This document shows positions 14,617-21,609 of a DNA stretch of 21,822 nucleotides, piece by piece. Each line of letters starts with the position of its first letter. The first letter of the stretch is position 1. This stretch comes from Bacillota bacterium. GTDB taxonomy: Bacteria > Armatimonadota > Hebobacteria > Hebobacterales > Hebobacteraceae. Made by a program: the position numbers and the translations under genes. The stretch is taken from positions 1 to 21,822 of the forward strand of contig JAUVSA010000006.1 of NCBI GenBank assembly GCA_030597345.1, given 5' to 3'. The notes under the pieces were generated by a model. The model was not told the DNA's origin. It saw only the letters and a program-made list of their open reading frames with translations, and did not search any database.

Positions 14617-16017
14617 ATGCGCGCTCGTTCCGATGTCCGCGCGATGCTCATCCCCGGGGCTGCATCGAGGGAGAAGGTCGCGGCGGGCCTGCGGTGCCTC
14701 ATCCTGATTACTGTTTTCGTGATGGCCCGGATGGATGGGAATGGTCGGAGCGCGTCCTTCGATCTGGTAATGAGCGTCGGCGCGGCCTACGTTCTGGTCA
14801 CCACATTCCTCCCCTGGGCGCGTTGCGAGATGCGACGGGTCACGCTGGCGATGCTGGCGGTGGACGTCGCCCTGATCACGGGTCTGATCCACACGCACTC
14901 CGGCATCAGAAGTGAGTACTACCTGCTGTATTACCTTCCGATTCTTCACGCCAGCGTCCGGCTGAATTTCCGCGACGCGGTGGGCACGTGCATCCTATCG
15001 GCGATGAGCTACCTGCTGGTGGGAATACTGGAGCACCCGGAGACGTCGATCAACACAACGGTCATCTCGCGGGTGGTGACCTTCGCGGCCTCTGCGGGGT
15101 TGCTGGCCGCTTTCTTCGTGGTGCTGGCACGGGAGCACGGGGCGCACCAGCGGCTGACGAAGCACTATCAAGAGGCAATGGAGGCGAAGACGGAGTTTCT
15201 CTCGCGAGTATCGCACGAGTTCCGGACTCCTCTCACGGCCATCGTTGGATTCAGCCAGCTTCTGTACGAGCAAGAGCAGAAGGTGGATGCGGAGCGGGAA
15301 CAGGAGTACCTCACGGTAATCCGAGAGCAGGCGCAGCATCTGGCCCGCATGATCGAGGACATGTTGGACATCACGCGGATCGACGATGGGCAGTTCACAC
15401 TTCGGCAGCAAGTGGCGAGCCTTCCGGAGATGATCGAGTCGGCGGTGAACAACTTGGACAAGCCGGCGGATCGAGAGCGCGTGGCGGTCGCGGTGGAGCC
15501 CGCAACGCCGAGCGCGTGGGCGGACCGGAACGAGATGGAGCAGGCGATCTCCAGGATCCTGTACAACGCGCTGGAGCATTCGGGGGAGGAGAGAGTCTCA
15601 GTGCAGGTGCGGCCGGAGGGAGAGGACCCAGAGGAGATACTGGTGAGCATCGGCGCACCCGGCATGGAACTGCGCGAAGATGAGATGTTGCCTCTATTCG
15701 GCCCTGCCGCGGCAATGGTGACCGAGAGGGCATCCAGTGGGAACTGTCTGGGGTTGGCGGTTGCACGGGCATTGATCGAGATGCACGGGGGGCGGGTGTG
15801 GGTAGATGACGGCGACGGAACTGGGGCGGCCATCAACTTCACAGTGCCCGCTGCGACACCCCGGCGCGAGCAGTCGCTGCCGGAGGTGATCGTAGGGGTT
15901 GGCGGCCCCAGTGAAGAGAGAGCGGAGGCAGATGGCGAGGGCAACAGTATTGATAGTAGACGACGACCCGTCGGCTCGCAGGCTGATGCGCGACAGCCTG
16001 ACCCTATTAGGGGATGA
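14617..16017 (+). CDS. Membrane sensor histidine kinase
   Basis: The product (466 aa) has about six transmembrane helices (roughly 25-38, 48-68, 75-93, 100-115, 121-138, 148-170) and no periplasmic sensor domain of note. A HisKA H-box, FLSRVSHEFRTPLTAIVG, carries the phospho-acceptor His200. The catalytic domain has the N-box EMEQAISRILYNALEHSGEE with Asn317 and a G2-like segment SGNCLGLAVARALIEMHGG. The G1 box is degenerate: SIGAPGMEL has no Asp where DxGxG is expected. The residues after about 412 are a low-complexity tail encoded in part within the next gene. ATG 14617 has GGAG 7 nt upstream. The gene overlaps the receiver gene by 86 nt, so the two are translationally linked and form a likely signalling pair. 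Confidence 0.88.
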   Translation: MRARSDVRAMLIPGAASREKVAAGLRCLILITVFVMARMDGNGRSASFDLVMSVGAAYVLVTTFLPWARCEMRRVTLAMLAVDVALITGLIHTHSGIRSEYYLLYYLPILHASVRLNFRDAVGTCILSAMSYLLVGILEHPETSINTTVISRVVTFAASAGLLAAFFVVLAREHGAHQRLTKHYQEAMEAKTEFLSRVSHEFRTPLTAIVGFSQLLYEQEQKVDAEREQEYLTVIREQAQHLARMIEDMLDITRIDDGQFTLRQQVASLPEMIESAVNNLDKPADRERVAVAVEPATPSAWADRNEMEQAISRILYNALEHSGEERVSVQVRPEGEDPEEILVSIGAPGMELREDEMLPLFGPAAAMVTERASSGNCLGLAVARALIEMHGGRVWVDDGDGTGAAINFTVPAATPRREQSLPEVIVGVGGPSEERAEADGEGNSIDSRRRPVGSQADARQPDPIRG

Positions 16018-16324
16018 ATACGCGATTCTCGAAGCCGATGATGGCCGATCCGGCCTGGATCTGATCCGAGCGGCACAGCCGGATGTGGTGCTGCTTGATA
16101 TCAGCATGCCGGAGCTGGGGGGCGTTCCGGTGTGCAGCGAGATCAAGGCTGATCCGGCCACGGCGGATATCGAGATCGTGATTGTGAGCGCTCGGACGGA
16201 GCCGGACTTCATCGAGGCGAGCCTGAGTGCCGGGGCGAGTGATTATGTGATAAAGCCGTTCCAGCCGAGGGACCTGGTGCGTCGGGTTCGGCAGGTGTTG
16301 GACAAGGTGGGTGCGAGCACCTGA
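15932..16324 (+). CDS. Stand-alone response-regulator receiver
   Basis: The product (130 aa) is a single receiver domain with no output domain. The acidic pocket is D10-D11 in LIVDDDPSARRLM, the phospho-acceptor is D56 in VVLLDISMPELGG, the switch region is IVSARTE and the conserved Lys108 lies in YVIKPFQP. Such proteins act as phosphotransfer intermediates or bind a partner directly. ATG 15932 is chosen because the domain begins at once and GGAGG lies 3 nt upstream, which is rather close. GTG 15911 or TTG 15899 in frame are alternatives. It overlaps the kinase gene by 86 nt, and a new promoter starts 10 bp after its stop. Confidence 0.92.
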   Translation: MARATVLIVDDDPSARRLMRDSLTLLGDEYAILEADDGRSGLDLIRAAQPDVVLLDISMPELGGVPVCSEIKADPATADIEIVIVSARTEPDFIEASLSAGASDYVIKPFQPRDLVRRVRQVLDKVGAST

Positions 16325-16333
16325 CGACGGTCG

Positions 16334-16362
16334 TTGACAGCCCCTCGGCAGTAGCCTACAAT
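16334..16362 (+). promoter_or_regulatory. Sigma70 promoter of the SRPBCC-FAD operon
   Basis: TTGACA at 16334-16339 and TACAAT at 16357-16362 have a 17-bp spacer. The predicted start site, about 16369, coincides with the beginning of the 11-bp dyad at 16370-16393. Confidence 0.8.
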
Positions 16363-16369
16363 CGGATCA

Positions 16370-16393
16370 GCGCCGCGGCCTTGGCCGCGGCGC
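16370..16393 (+). promoter_or_regulatory. 11-bp perfect dyad at the predicted transcription start
   Basis: GCGCCGCGGCC (16370-16380), TT, and GGCCGCGGCGC (16383-16393) form a perfect inverted repeat immediately downstream of a strong promoter. On RNA it would make a very stable 5'-terminal stem-loop. On DNA it could be an operator. The ribosome site GGGGGAGG (16405-16412) lies just after it. Confidence 0.7.
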
Positions 16394-16417
16394 GAATTCC
16401 GAGTGGGGGAGGCACAG

Positions 16418-16864
16418 GTGCCCGAAGTGAGCTCCGAGATTGTGATCGCGGCCCCGCCGAAACGCGTTTACGAGCTGGCCAAGGAGGTGGAGAGCTTCCC
16501 GGATTATCTTCCGAACGTGGAGGCGGTGAGTATCCGATCGCGGGAGGGGAACCGGACGGTGAGCGAGTGGGTGGGGCTGGTGCCGGAGTTCAGGCGGACC
16601 ATTCGCTGGGTGGAGGAGGACGTGTGGGACGACACCGCGCTTCGCTGCCAGTTCCGGCTGATTTCGGGTGACTGGGATCGCTATCAGGGGGAGTGGGCGT
16701 TTGCGGCAGCGGGGGAAGGCACGCAGGTGCGCCTGACCATCGTCTACGAGTATAATGTGCCTCTGATAGGGCCTCTGATCAAGAAGCTGCTGCACAAGCT
16801 GGTCGCCCGGAATGCTCAGGAGACGCTGGAGGGACTCCGGCGGCGGGTGGAGGATGCGGCCTGA
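16418..16864 (+). CDS. SRPBCC-fold (polyketide cyclase/COQ10-like) protein
   Basis: The product (148 aa) is a single SRPBCC-fold domain, a hydrophobic-pocket fold that binds lipids, quinones or polyketides. It starts EVSSEIVIAAPPKRVYELAK and continues ESFPDYLPNVEAVSI, the usual opening of coenzyme-Q-binding/polyketide-cyclase proteins. It has GEWAFAAAGEGTQVRLTIVYEY in the middle and a long C-terminal helix, RNAQETLEGLRRRVED. GTG 16418 is preferred over GTG 16403 because GGGGAGG lies 5 nt upstream. Its stop overlaps the start of the FAD gene (TGATG). The coupling suggests that its ligand is handled by the flavoprotein, but this is inference. Confidence 0.9.
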   Translation: MPEVSSEIVIAAPPKRVYELAKEVESFPDYLPNVEAVSIRSREGNRTVSEWVGLVPEFRRTIRWVEEDVWDDTALRCQFRLISGDWDRYQGEWAFAAAGEGTQVRLTIVYEYNVPLIGPLIKKLLHKLVARNAQETLEGLRRRVEDAA

Positions 16865-18249
16865 TGGCGGGACGGAAGCAAGTGGCGATCGTGGGTGCGG
16901 GTCCGGCAGGGATCTTTGCCGCACTGGCGCTGTCGGACGTGCCAGGGGTGAGGGTGCGCATCTTCGAGAAGGGCCCGGATATCGACGCGCGGCTTGCGAA
17001 CGCGCGGAGGAAAGGCAAGGCGCGGGATGCGCGCTGGCTGCTCTCCGGATGGGGAGGCGCCGGCGCCTTCTCGGATGGGAAGCTCACGCTATCGCCCGAG
17101 GTAGGAGGGCAACTGACCAGCTATCTGCCGCGCCCCGAGGTGGATCGCCTGCCGGCCGAGGTGGACGGAATGTGGCTGCGGGTCGGGGCGCCGGAGGAGG
17201 TCTATGGGGGAGACGAAGACGCGATGTCGGAGTTGGCGGCGCGGGCAACGCGGGCCGACCTGAAGTTCGTCGCCACGCGGATTCGACACCTGGGCACGGA
17301 CCGGTGTCCGATGGTGCTGCGGGAGATGCGGCGCGCGCTGGGCGAGAATGTGGAGGTTCACGCGGGGGAGGCGGTGGCGAAGATTCTGGCCACCCGGGGG
17401 GTGGCGTCGGGGGTGGAGATGGCGGCGGGAAAGCGGTATCGGGCCGATTACGTGATCGTAGCGCCGGGCCGGGAGGGCTCTCACTGGTTCGTGGAGGAGG
17501 CGGCCCGGCTGGGGTTGGAGCGGGAGGACAATCCGGTGGATGTGGGGGTGCGGGTAGAGGTGCCTGCGGAGGTGATGGCCGAGGTCACGGCGACGGCATA
17601 CGAGTCGAAGCTGATCTTCTACTCCAAGAGCTTCGATGACCGGGTGCGCACGTTCTGCATGTGCCCGTACGGCGAGGTGGTGACAGAGGAGAACGAAGAG
17701 GTCATCACCGTCAACGGCCACAGCTACGCGGGAAAGCGGACGGCGAACACTAACTTCGCGCTCCTCGTGAGCACTCGTTTTACAGAGCCATTTCAAGATC
17801 CCATCGGATATGGCCGGTATCTCGCCCGGCTGGCGAACTTGATCAGCGATGGGGTGATCTGCCAGCGGCTGGGGGATCTGCGTGCGGGGCGGCGTTCCAC
17901 GGCAGAGCGGGTCGCGCGAGGGTTAGTCCGGCCCACGCTGGAGACCGCGACGGCGGGCGATCTCAGCTTTGCCATGCCCCACCGATATCTGTCGAGCATC
18001 CTGGAGGCACTGGAGGCGCTGGACCGGTTCGCCCCGGGGATCGGTTCGCGGCATACGCTGCTCTACGGCATTGAGGTGAAGTTCTACTCGGCCCGTCCCC
18101 ATCTGACGGAGAGGCTGGAGACGGAGGTGCGGAACCTGTTTGCGGTGGGCGACGGCGCCGGGGTGACCAGGGGTCTGGTTCAGGCGTCGGCGAGCGGCTT
18201 ACTGGCGGGCCGCGAGGTGAGGCGGCGGGCGGAGTCCTCGGAGCAGTAG
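16864..18249 (+). CDS. FAD-dependent dehydrogenase (COG2509-like)
   Basis: The product (461 aa) is a flavoprotein. The dinucleotide-binding motif VGAGPAG lies at residues 10-16, after a short beta strand. The family hallmark GWGGAGAFSDGKLTL is at 62-76. Later motifs are YVIVAPGREGSHW, RTFCMCPYGEVV and the C-terminal FAD-binding FAVGDGAGVTRGLVQASASG. This matches the uncharacterised FAD-dependent dehydrogenases of COG2509, whose substrate is unknown. From memory, many members carry a Cys cluster just before GGAG, and that segment is Cys-free here (KGKARDARWLLS). The ATG overlaps the SRPBCC stop by one base, with GGAGG 10 nt upstream, so the two are co-translated. A cytoplasmic location is expected. 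Confidence 0.9.
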   Translation: MAGRKQVAIVGAGPAGIFAALALSDVPGVRVRIFEKGPDIDARLANARRKGKARDARWLLSGWGGAGAFSDGKLTLSPEVGGQLTSYLPRPEVDRLPAEVDGMWLRVGAPEEVYGGDEDAMSELAARATRADLKFVATRIRHLGTDRCPMVLREMRRALGENVEVHAGEAVAKILATRGVASGVEMAAGKRYRADYVIVAPGREGSHWFVEEAARLGLEREDNPVDVGVRVEVPAEVMAEVTATAYESKLIFYSKSFDDRVRTFCMCPYGEVVTEENEEVITVNGHSYAGKRTANTNFALLVSTRFTEPFQDPIGYGRYLARLANLISDGVICQRLGDLRAGRRSTAERVARGLVRPTLETATAGDLSFAMPHRYLSSILEALEALDRFAPGIGSRHTLLYGIEVKFYSARPHLTERLETEVRNLFAVGDGAGVTRGLVQASASGLLAGREVRRRAESSEQ

Positions 18250-18299
18250 GGGAGCGGCGGGGCCCACTCGGGCTGACGGGATTCTAGCTCGGGACACAC

Positions 18300-19160
18300 C
18301 TAGTCCGGTGCTTCTCCGTCGGCCTGCGGCGCCGGAGCGGTGGGGAGTCCGACCCCCGTCAGGACCGACCTCATCGGCTCATCCGACACCAGTCGAATGA
18401 AGCGCTGGGCCAACAGGAGGTTGGGGCTCCGCTTGTGCACCACGATGAGCACGTGGCGTGATCGCTCAGCGTCGGCGTCTTCGGGGGATACGATCCTCAG
18501 AGAGTCGAATGGGATCTCGCTGTCAGTCTGCAGGAGGAAGCAGGGGTCGTAGACGAAGGTGGCGTCCGCCTCTCCCTCGGCCACCAGCTGCACGGCCTCC
18601 AGAGGAGTGGCCTGGAGGATTAGCTTGTTCTGTATTTCGGACCAGACGCCGGCTCGCTCGAGCGCCTGTTTGGCATCTGTGCCCAGGGAGGTAATGCCGA
18701 AAGTTGACATAGTGATCGAGGTGATCTGCGAAGAGGCCAGGTCGCGGTAGCTGCTGATGTCGGCGGAGCTGTCGGCTGGAAGGGCGATGGCGAGGCGGAG
18801 GCTTGCGATCGGCTGCCGGGTCTTTCGGTCCAGGAACCCTTCGCGCTCGAGGACGCCGATTTCGGCGTCACCGGGACAGATGAGAACATCCGGGACGGCG
18901 CCCGAGCGAATGCGATCCATCAGCTCGGAGGGCTGGGCGCTGTCGATGGTTACGGATTTCCCCTCGTACTCGGACTCGAACTGCGCGCGCGCGACCTCCA
19001 TCGCCGGGACCAAGCTGCACGCTACATAGGCGACGAGCACATTGGGGTCGCGGTGGACGGTTGGGAGGACAGAAGGAGTCTGCTCGCGCCCGCACCCACT
19101 GGGCAGCGCGGCGCCGAGGAGAGCCAGGATGAAGATGCGAGATGCGCGCGCGAAGGGCAC
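18300..19160 (-). CDS. ModA-like extracellular solute-binding lipoprotein
   Basis: The product (286 aa from GTG 19160) resembles molybdate/tungstate-type substrate-binding proteins. It has VLVAYVACSLVPAMEVARAQ at the start of the mature domain, PDVLICPGDAEIGVLEREG in the middle, and VQLVAEGEADATFVYDPCF near the hinge. A lipoprotein signal (ARASRIFILALLGAALPSGC) puts the lipidated Cys at 23 if GTG 19160 is used. ATG 19256 would add 32 residues before it. Because the signal then fits the usual length and GGGAGG lies 12 nt upstream, I prefer GTG. The longest ORF overlaps the tRNA and is not credible. No ModB or ModC permease genes are in the window, so the ligand is uncertain. The gene is convergent with the FAD gene. 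Confidence 0.83.
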   Translation of the reverse strand: MPFARASRIFILALLGAALPSGCGREQTPSVLPTVHRDPNVLVAYVACSLVPAMEVARAQFESEYEGKSVTIDSAQPSELMDRIRSGAVPDVLICPGDAEIGVLEREGFLDRKTRQPIASLRLAIALPADSSADISSYRDLASSQITSITMSTFGITSLGTDAKQALERAGVWSEIQNKLILQATPLEAVQLVAEGEADATFVYDPCFLLQTDSEIPFDSLRIVSPEDADAERSRHVLIVVHKRSPNLLLAQRFIRLVSDEPMRSVLTGVGLPTAPAPQADGEAPD

Positions 19161-19293
19161 GGTGTTTCCGTGCCTCCCGCGGTGGGCCGCGCTTGGCACT
19201 GCTGCGCCCGTCTCGGTCGCCTTCAGGATCGGACTCACGTTAGCGGCATCCCTCATGGCAGGCCTTCGCCCCTGTGTCCTGAAGCAGGAGATG

Positions 19294-19368
19294 TCGGGGC
19301 GGGCAGATTTGAACTGCCGACCTCGCGGTCCCGAACCGCGCGCTCTAGCCAAGCTGAGCTACGCCCCG
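19294..19368 (-). tRNA. tRNA-Pro(CGG)
   Basis: The 75-nt minus-strand sequence folds as a complete cloverleaf. It has a 7-bp acceptor stem (CGGGGCG with CGCCCCG), a D-arm closed by GCTC/GAGC, an anticodon stem CGCGG/CCGCG with loop TTCGGGA (anticodon CGG), and a T-arm GGCAG/CTGCC with loop TTCAAAT. The C1-G72 pair and A73 discriminator are typical of bacterial tRNA-Pro. The 3' CCA is not encoded (the next bases are CAT), so it must be added by CCA-transferase. The ModA-like gene lies downstream on the same strand. Confidence 0.95.
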
Positions 19369-19424
19369 GCGCGGGTATCATAACATAGGGGAGGGGGGGC
19401 GTCAACGCGAGGGCCCGCTCGCCG

Positions 19425-19454
19425 TTGTGCACCAGCGTGACGCTGTGCTAACAT
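19425..19454 (+). promoter_or_regulatory. Possible promoter of the zinc-ribbon/TPR gene
   Basis: TTGTGC (19425-19430) and TAACAT (19449-19454) have an 18-bp spacer, with four of six matches in each hexamer. A CAGCG-TGA-CGCTG dyad (19433-19445) lies in the spacer and could be an operator. This is a weak call. Confidence 0.35.
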
Positions 19455-19535
19455 AGAGGACGGCTGTTGGATGCCAAGCAAGTGCTGCCCGCGTCGGCGG
19501 AGGCGCTGGTGGGGGGCGGCGAAGGATGGTGGGCG

Positions 19536-19931
19536 ATGCGGCAATGCCCGAGCTGCGGGCGTGAAGTGTCGGAGGAGGCGAACTACTGCGGCAACTGCGG
19601 GGCCTCGCTGCGGTCCAGCGAGCCCAGCGCCATCGACCAGATGATCGACGACGCTCGGCGGGCGATCGCCTCCAATCCGAACGATACCTCGGCGCGCTAC
19701 AATCTTGCGATCGCTTATAAGCTGGGCGGGATGGACGATCTGGCGCGGCAGGAGCTGACTCGGGTGGCGGAGTTGCAGCCCGACTTTGGGGATGCGCACT
19801 ACGAGCTGGGTCTGCTGCACGCGAAGTCAGGGCGGACGGAGGAGGCCATCGCGGCGCTGACACGGGCGCTCGAAGTGGAGCCCGGACACACGCGCGCGGC
19901 GCGGCTGCTGGAGAGCTTACGGGGCCGCTGA
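19536..19931 (+). CDS. Small zinc-ribbon/TPR protein
   Basis: The product (131 aa) begins with a zinc ribbon of the CxxC-x10-CxxC type (C4, C7, C18, C21; CPSCG and CGNCG). Two to three TPR repeats follow, with ARYNLAIAYKLGGMDDLARQ, AHYELGLLHAKSGRTEEAIAAL and TRALEVEPGHT. There is no signal peptide or membrane helix, so a cytoplasmic adaptor is likely. ATG 19536 is chosen because AAGGA lies 9 nt upstream and the ribbon begins at once. It is a shorter relative in design of the larger zinc-ribbon/TPR protein at 9307-10401 in this window. It is divergent from the tRNA and convergent with the Cys-rich membrane protein. The partner is unknown. Confidence 0.85.
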   Translation: MRQCPSCGREVSEEANYCGNCGASLRSSEPSAIDQMIDDARRAIASNPNDTSARYNLAIAYKLGGMDDLARQELTRVAELQPDFGDAHYELGLLHAKSGRTEEAIAALTRALEVEPGHTRAARLLESLRGR

Positions 19932-20020
19932 TCCCAGGCCCGCGGTTATCCCTTCCTTGCCGGCGGGCGCCCTGCGGGGGGATAGCAGAGCGGTACGCGG
20001 TGGAGCCGGCTGCGGCCAGG

Positions 20021-21166
20021 CTACCACTTGAGTCGGAAGATGACGACCTCGGTGAGCTGCAGCAGGACGCCGACGACGAAGATCCCGATCAAGACCACCA
20101 TCACGTTCTCGGCCGAGAGCCAAGTGTCGAATGCGGTGCCAGGGATAGTGTGCTGGGGCAGAACCTGGAGCTGGCCCAGCATATCTCCCAGCCTGTATTG
20201 CACCCACTCGTAGCTGTATCGGATAGGAGCGACGAAGAAGCCGACGATGGCGGCCGCGGCCGGATAGGCGAGCCAGGACACCACGCGGTACTTATAGGTC
20301 TGGTGGTCGAGGTAGATGGGGCATTCGCCGCAGGGCGGCTTGGCGCGCTTCTCTTTCGCGGCGGCTCTGCGAGGCCCGGAGACGGTTTCGCCGCGACGCT
20401 GGGCGGCATCGAGTTCCTCCGCGACCTCGACGCGCGCCCGGGCGCCGACTTCACTGAGGAGACGAGTGGCAAGGCCCTGGTCGCAGTAGCACCCGCTGCC
20501 TCTCTTCCAGCAGGAGACACCTTCCAGGAACCTCGGACAGTTGTTCCTCAGGCTGCTGCGGCAGAACTGGAGCTCCCAGCAACGGCGCATCGCTGAAGGC
20601 TTCTGAGAGGCCCGGTAGGCGGCGATCTCGCGGGCCTCGGGGCCGAGCAGGCGGAGCCTGCCGGCCGCGCCCGCGGGACGCGACACGAGGATGAGTCGAG
20701 CGACCACCAGGCGCAGCGATCCCACCACCATGAGCGCCACCCCGTGGAGGCGGAAAGCTGCGGCGAGGGAGTAGCCCAGGTCGATCAACGCGGTGCTGTG
20801 CTCGGAGATGCGGTTGCCGATGAGGAAGGGCAGGATAGCCCAGCAGCCCAACCCGGCGAGGAGCACCGCGAACCCGACGGAATCGCTGCTGTAGTGTCGG
20901 ATCATAGAGGCTGCGACGACGATCCAGAGGGACCACAGGAAGATGGTCCTGGCGAGGTCGACGTTGCGGGTCATCTGCTGGAGAGCGGTGCCGGCGATGA
21001 TGTCGTAGGCGAGGGTGCCCGAGAGAACGACGAAAAGCAGGTAGGTCAGGCTCAGGGTGGCCCCGACGGCGGCCAGCAGCGCGAGGTGGCCGAGAGCTGA
21101 CATCCAAGACCTGGGGATGCGGCCCGCGCGCCTGGGCGGCGAGCTGGTGGGTTTACGCGCGCCCAT
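20021..21166 (-). CDS. Polytopic membrane protein with Cys-rich cytoplasmic domain
   Basis: The product (381 aa) has four helices in the first half (about 24-48, 74-89, 97-117, 135-160) and two near the C-terminus (298-315, 354-376). Between them lies a cysteine-rich region. C196, C202, C210, C219, C226 and C228 form CWELQFC..CP..SCW..GCYC, and C279 and C282 form a CGEC motif after a basic linker. The spacing suggests metal or Fe-S binding and resembles small CW..C..C domains seen in other proteins. No catalytic family is recognised. GGGGAGAG 7 nt upstream supports ATG 21166 over ATG 21187. A TATACT -10 lies upstream. It may be a redox or metal sensor or carrier in the inner membrane, but that is a guess from the motif. 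Confidence 0.8.
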   Translation of the reverse strand: MGARKPTSSPPRRAGRIPRSWMSALGHLALLAAVGATLSLTYLLFVVLSGTLAYDIIAGTALQQMTRNVDLARTIFLWSLWIVVAASMIRHYSSDSVGFAVLLAGLGCWAILPFLIGNRISEHSTALIDLGYSLAAAFRLHGVALMVVGSLRLVVARLILVSRPAGAAGRLRLLGPEAREIAAYRASQKPSAMRRCWELQFCRSSLRNNCPRFLEGVSCWKRGSGCYCDQGLATRLLSEVGARARVEVAEELDAAQRRGETVSGPRRAAAKEKRAKPPCGECPIYLDHQTYKYRVVSWLAYPAAAAIVGFFVAPIRYSYEWVQYRLGDMLGQLQVLPQHTIPGTAFDTWLSAENVMVVLIGIFVVGVLLQLTEVVIFRLKW

Positions 21167-21190
21167 AACCGTACTCTCCCCTTCCATAAC

Positions 21191-21220
21191 AGTATATCGC
21201 AGGAGGGAGGCCCAGAACAA
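21191..21220 (-). promoter_or_regulatory. Promoter of the Cys-rich membrane protein gene
   Basis: On the minus strand TATACT lies at 21191-21196, with TTGTTC at 21215-21220 and an 18-bp spacer. The predicted start is near 21184, which leaves a short leader before ATG 21166. Confidence 0.5.
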
Positions 21221-21290
21221 GGGGCGGCAGGAGTCACAGGGGCAGGTCAGCGGCGGTCGGGGCCTTCGGGAAATAATTCCGCGGGAGCCC

Positions 21291-21319
21291 TTGACACGTC
21301 TGCCCAGGACCGCTATACT
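21291..21319 (+). promoter_or_regulatory. Strong sigma70 promoter of the non-coding locus
   Basis: TTGACA at 21291-21296 and TATACT at 21314-21319 have an ideal 17-bp spacer. The predicted start is near 21326. No convincing protein gene follows within 190 bp. Confidence 0.8.
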
Positions 21320-21412
21320 GCTGTGCAGTGAAGTGAAATTGGCTCGCAGTGGCGAGTCCTCATATGTGGAAGGTGTGGAAGGCTAACCCCACCCCAAACC
21401 CCACCCCACCAC

Positions 21413-21443
21413 GAGGCGGCAGACTCCCCCGGTCTGCCGCCTC
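21413..21443 (+). terminator. 12-bp perfect hairpin
   Basis: GAGGCGGCAGAC (21413-21424), loop TCCCCCG, and GTCTGCCGCCTC (21432-21443) form a very stable stem-loop followed by ACCTTTCGG. It may be a structured element of the RNA or a first terminator, as the U-tract is minimal. Confidence 0.6.
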
Positions 21444-21491
21444 ACCTTTCGGCCCCGTCCAAGTGACGGGAGCCGCGCGGTCCGCGCGGTT

Positions 21492-21516
21492 GGCCAAGGT
21501 GTGGCCCTTTTTCTTT
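21492..21516 (+). terminator. U-tract terminator
   Basis: GGCCA, loop AGGTG, and TGGCC (21492-21506) form a 5-bp stem, followed by C and then TTTTTCTTT (21508-21516). The stem is short but the U-tract is the best in the window. Confidence 0.5.
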
Positions 21517-21522
21517 GGCTGC

Positions 21523-21609
21523 AGTCACGTCCCGTAGCAGGCACATTCTTGTGCCGACTCGTTCAAAGACCGGTGATCGTGACAAGAATGTCGCTGCTAC
21601 GGGGTGACT
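21523..21609. repeat. REP/BIME-like inverted repeat
   Basis: Two copies of a ~29-nt unit lie head to head around a 29-nt spacer. The left is 21523-21552 and the right is 21582-21609. They share AGTCAC, CCGTAGCAG and ACATTCTTGT in order. Each unit contains a small hairpin around TTCT: GGCACA/TGTGCC on the left, GCGACA/TGTCAC on the right. A C-G pair in one is replaced by G-C in the other, consistent with conserved structure. This resembles BIME elements made from two inverted REP units. A 7-bp hairpin (21610-21628) follows directly. Confidence 0.6.

Larger units (their letters stand above)
21326..21516 (+). ncRNA. Candidate small RNA or leader RNA
   Basis: A consensus promoter, a 12-bp perfect hairpin (21413-21443) and a U-tract terminator (21492-21516) bracket about 190 nt that lack a credible protein. 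The interval contains GTGGAAGG repeated at 21366-21373 and 21375-21382, a C/A-rich tract, and tandem CCGCGCGG palindromes (21473-21480, 21482-21489). Short ORFs exist, including one of 17 codons ending at 21386 and one opening MWKVWKANPTP at 21364. Neither has a clear ribosome site, but a leader peptide cannot be excluded. No known RNA family is recognised. The prediction is inference from signals only. Confidence 0.45.

Noticed and set aside
19161..19352. Longest ModA-like reading frame starting at 19352
   Set aside because: It would run through the tRNA-Pro gene and place the lipobox far from the N-terminus.
19932..20020. Bidirectional terminator between the convergent TPR and Cys-rich genes
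   Set aside because: TATCCC and GGGATA flank a GC-rich core, but the pairing is broken and there is no U-tract on either strand.
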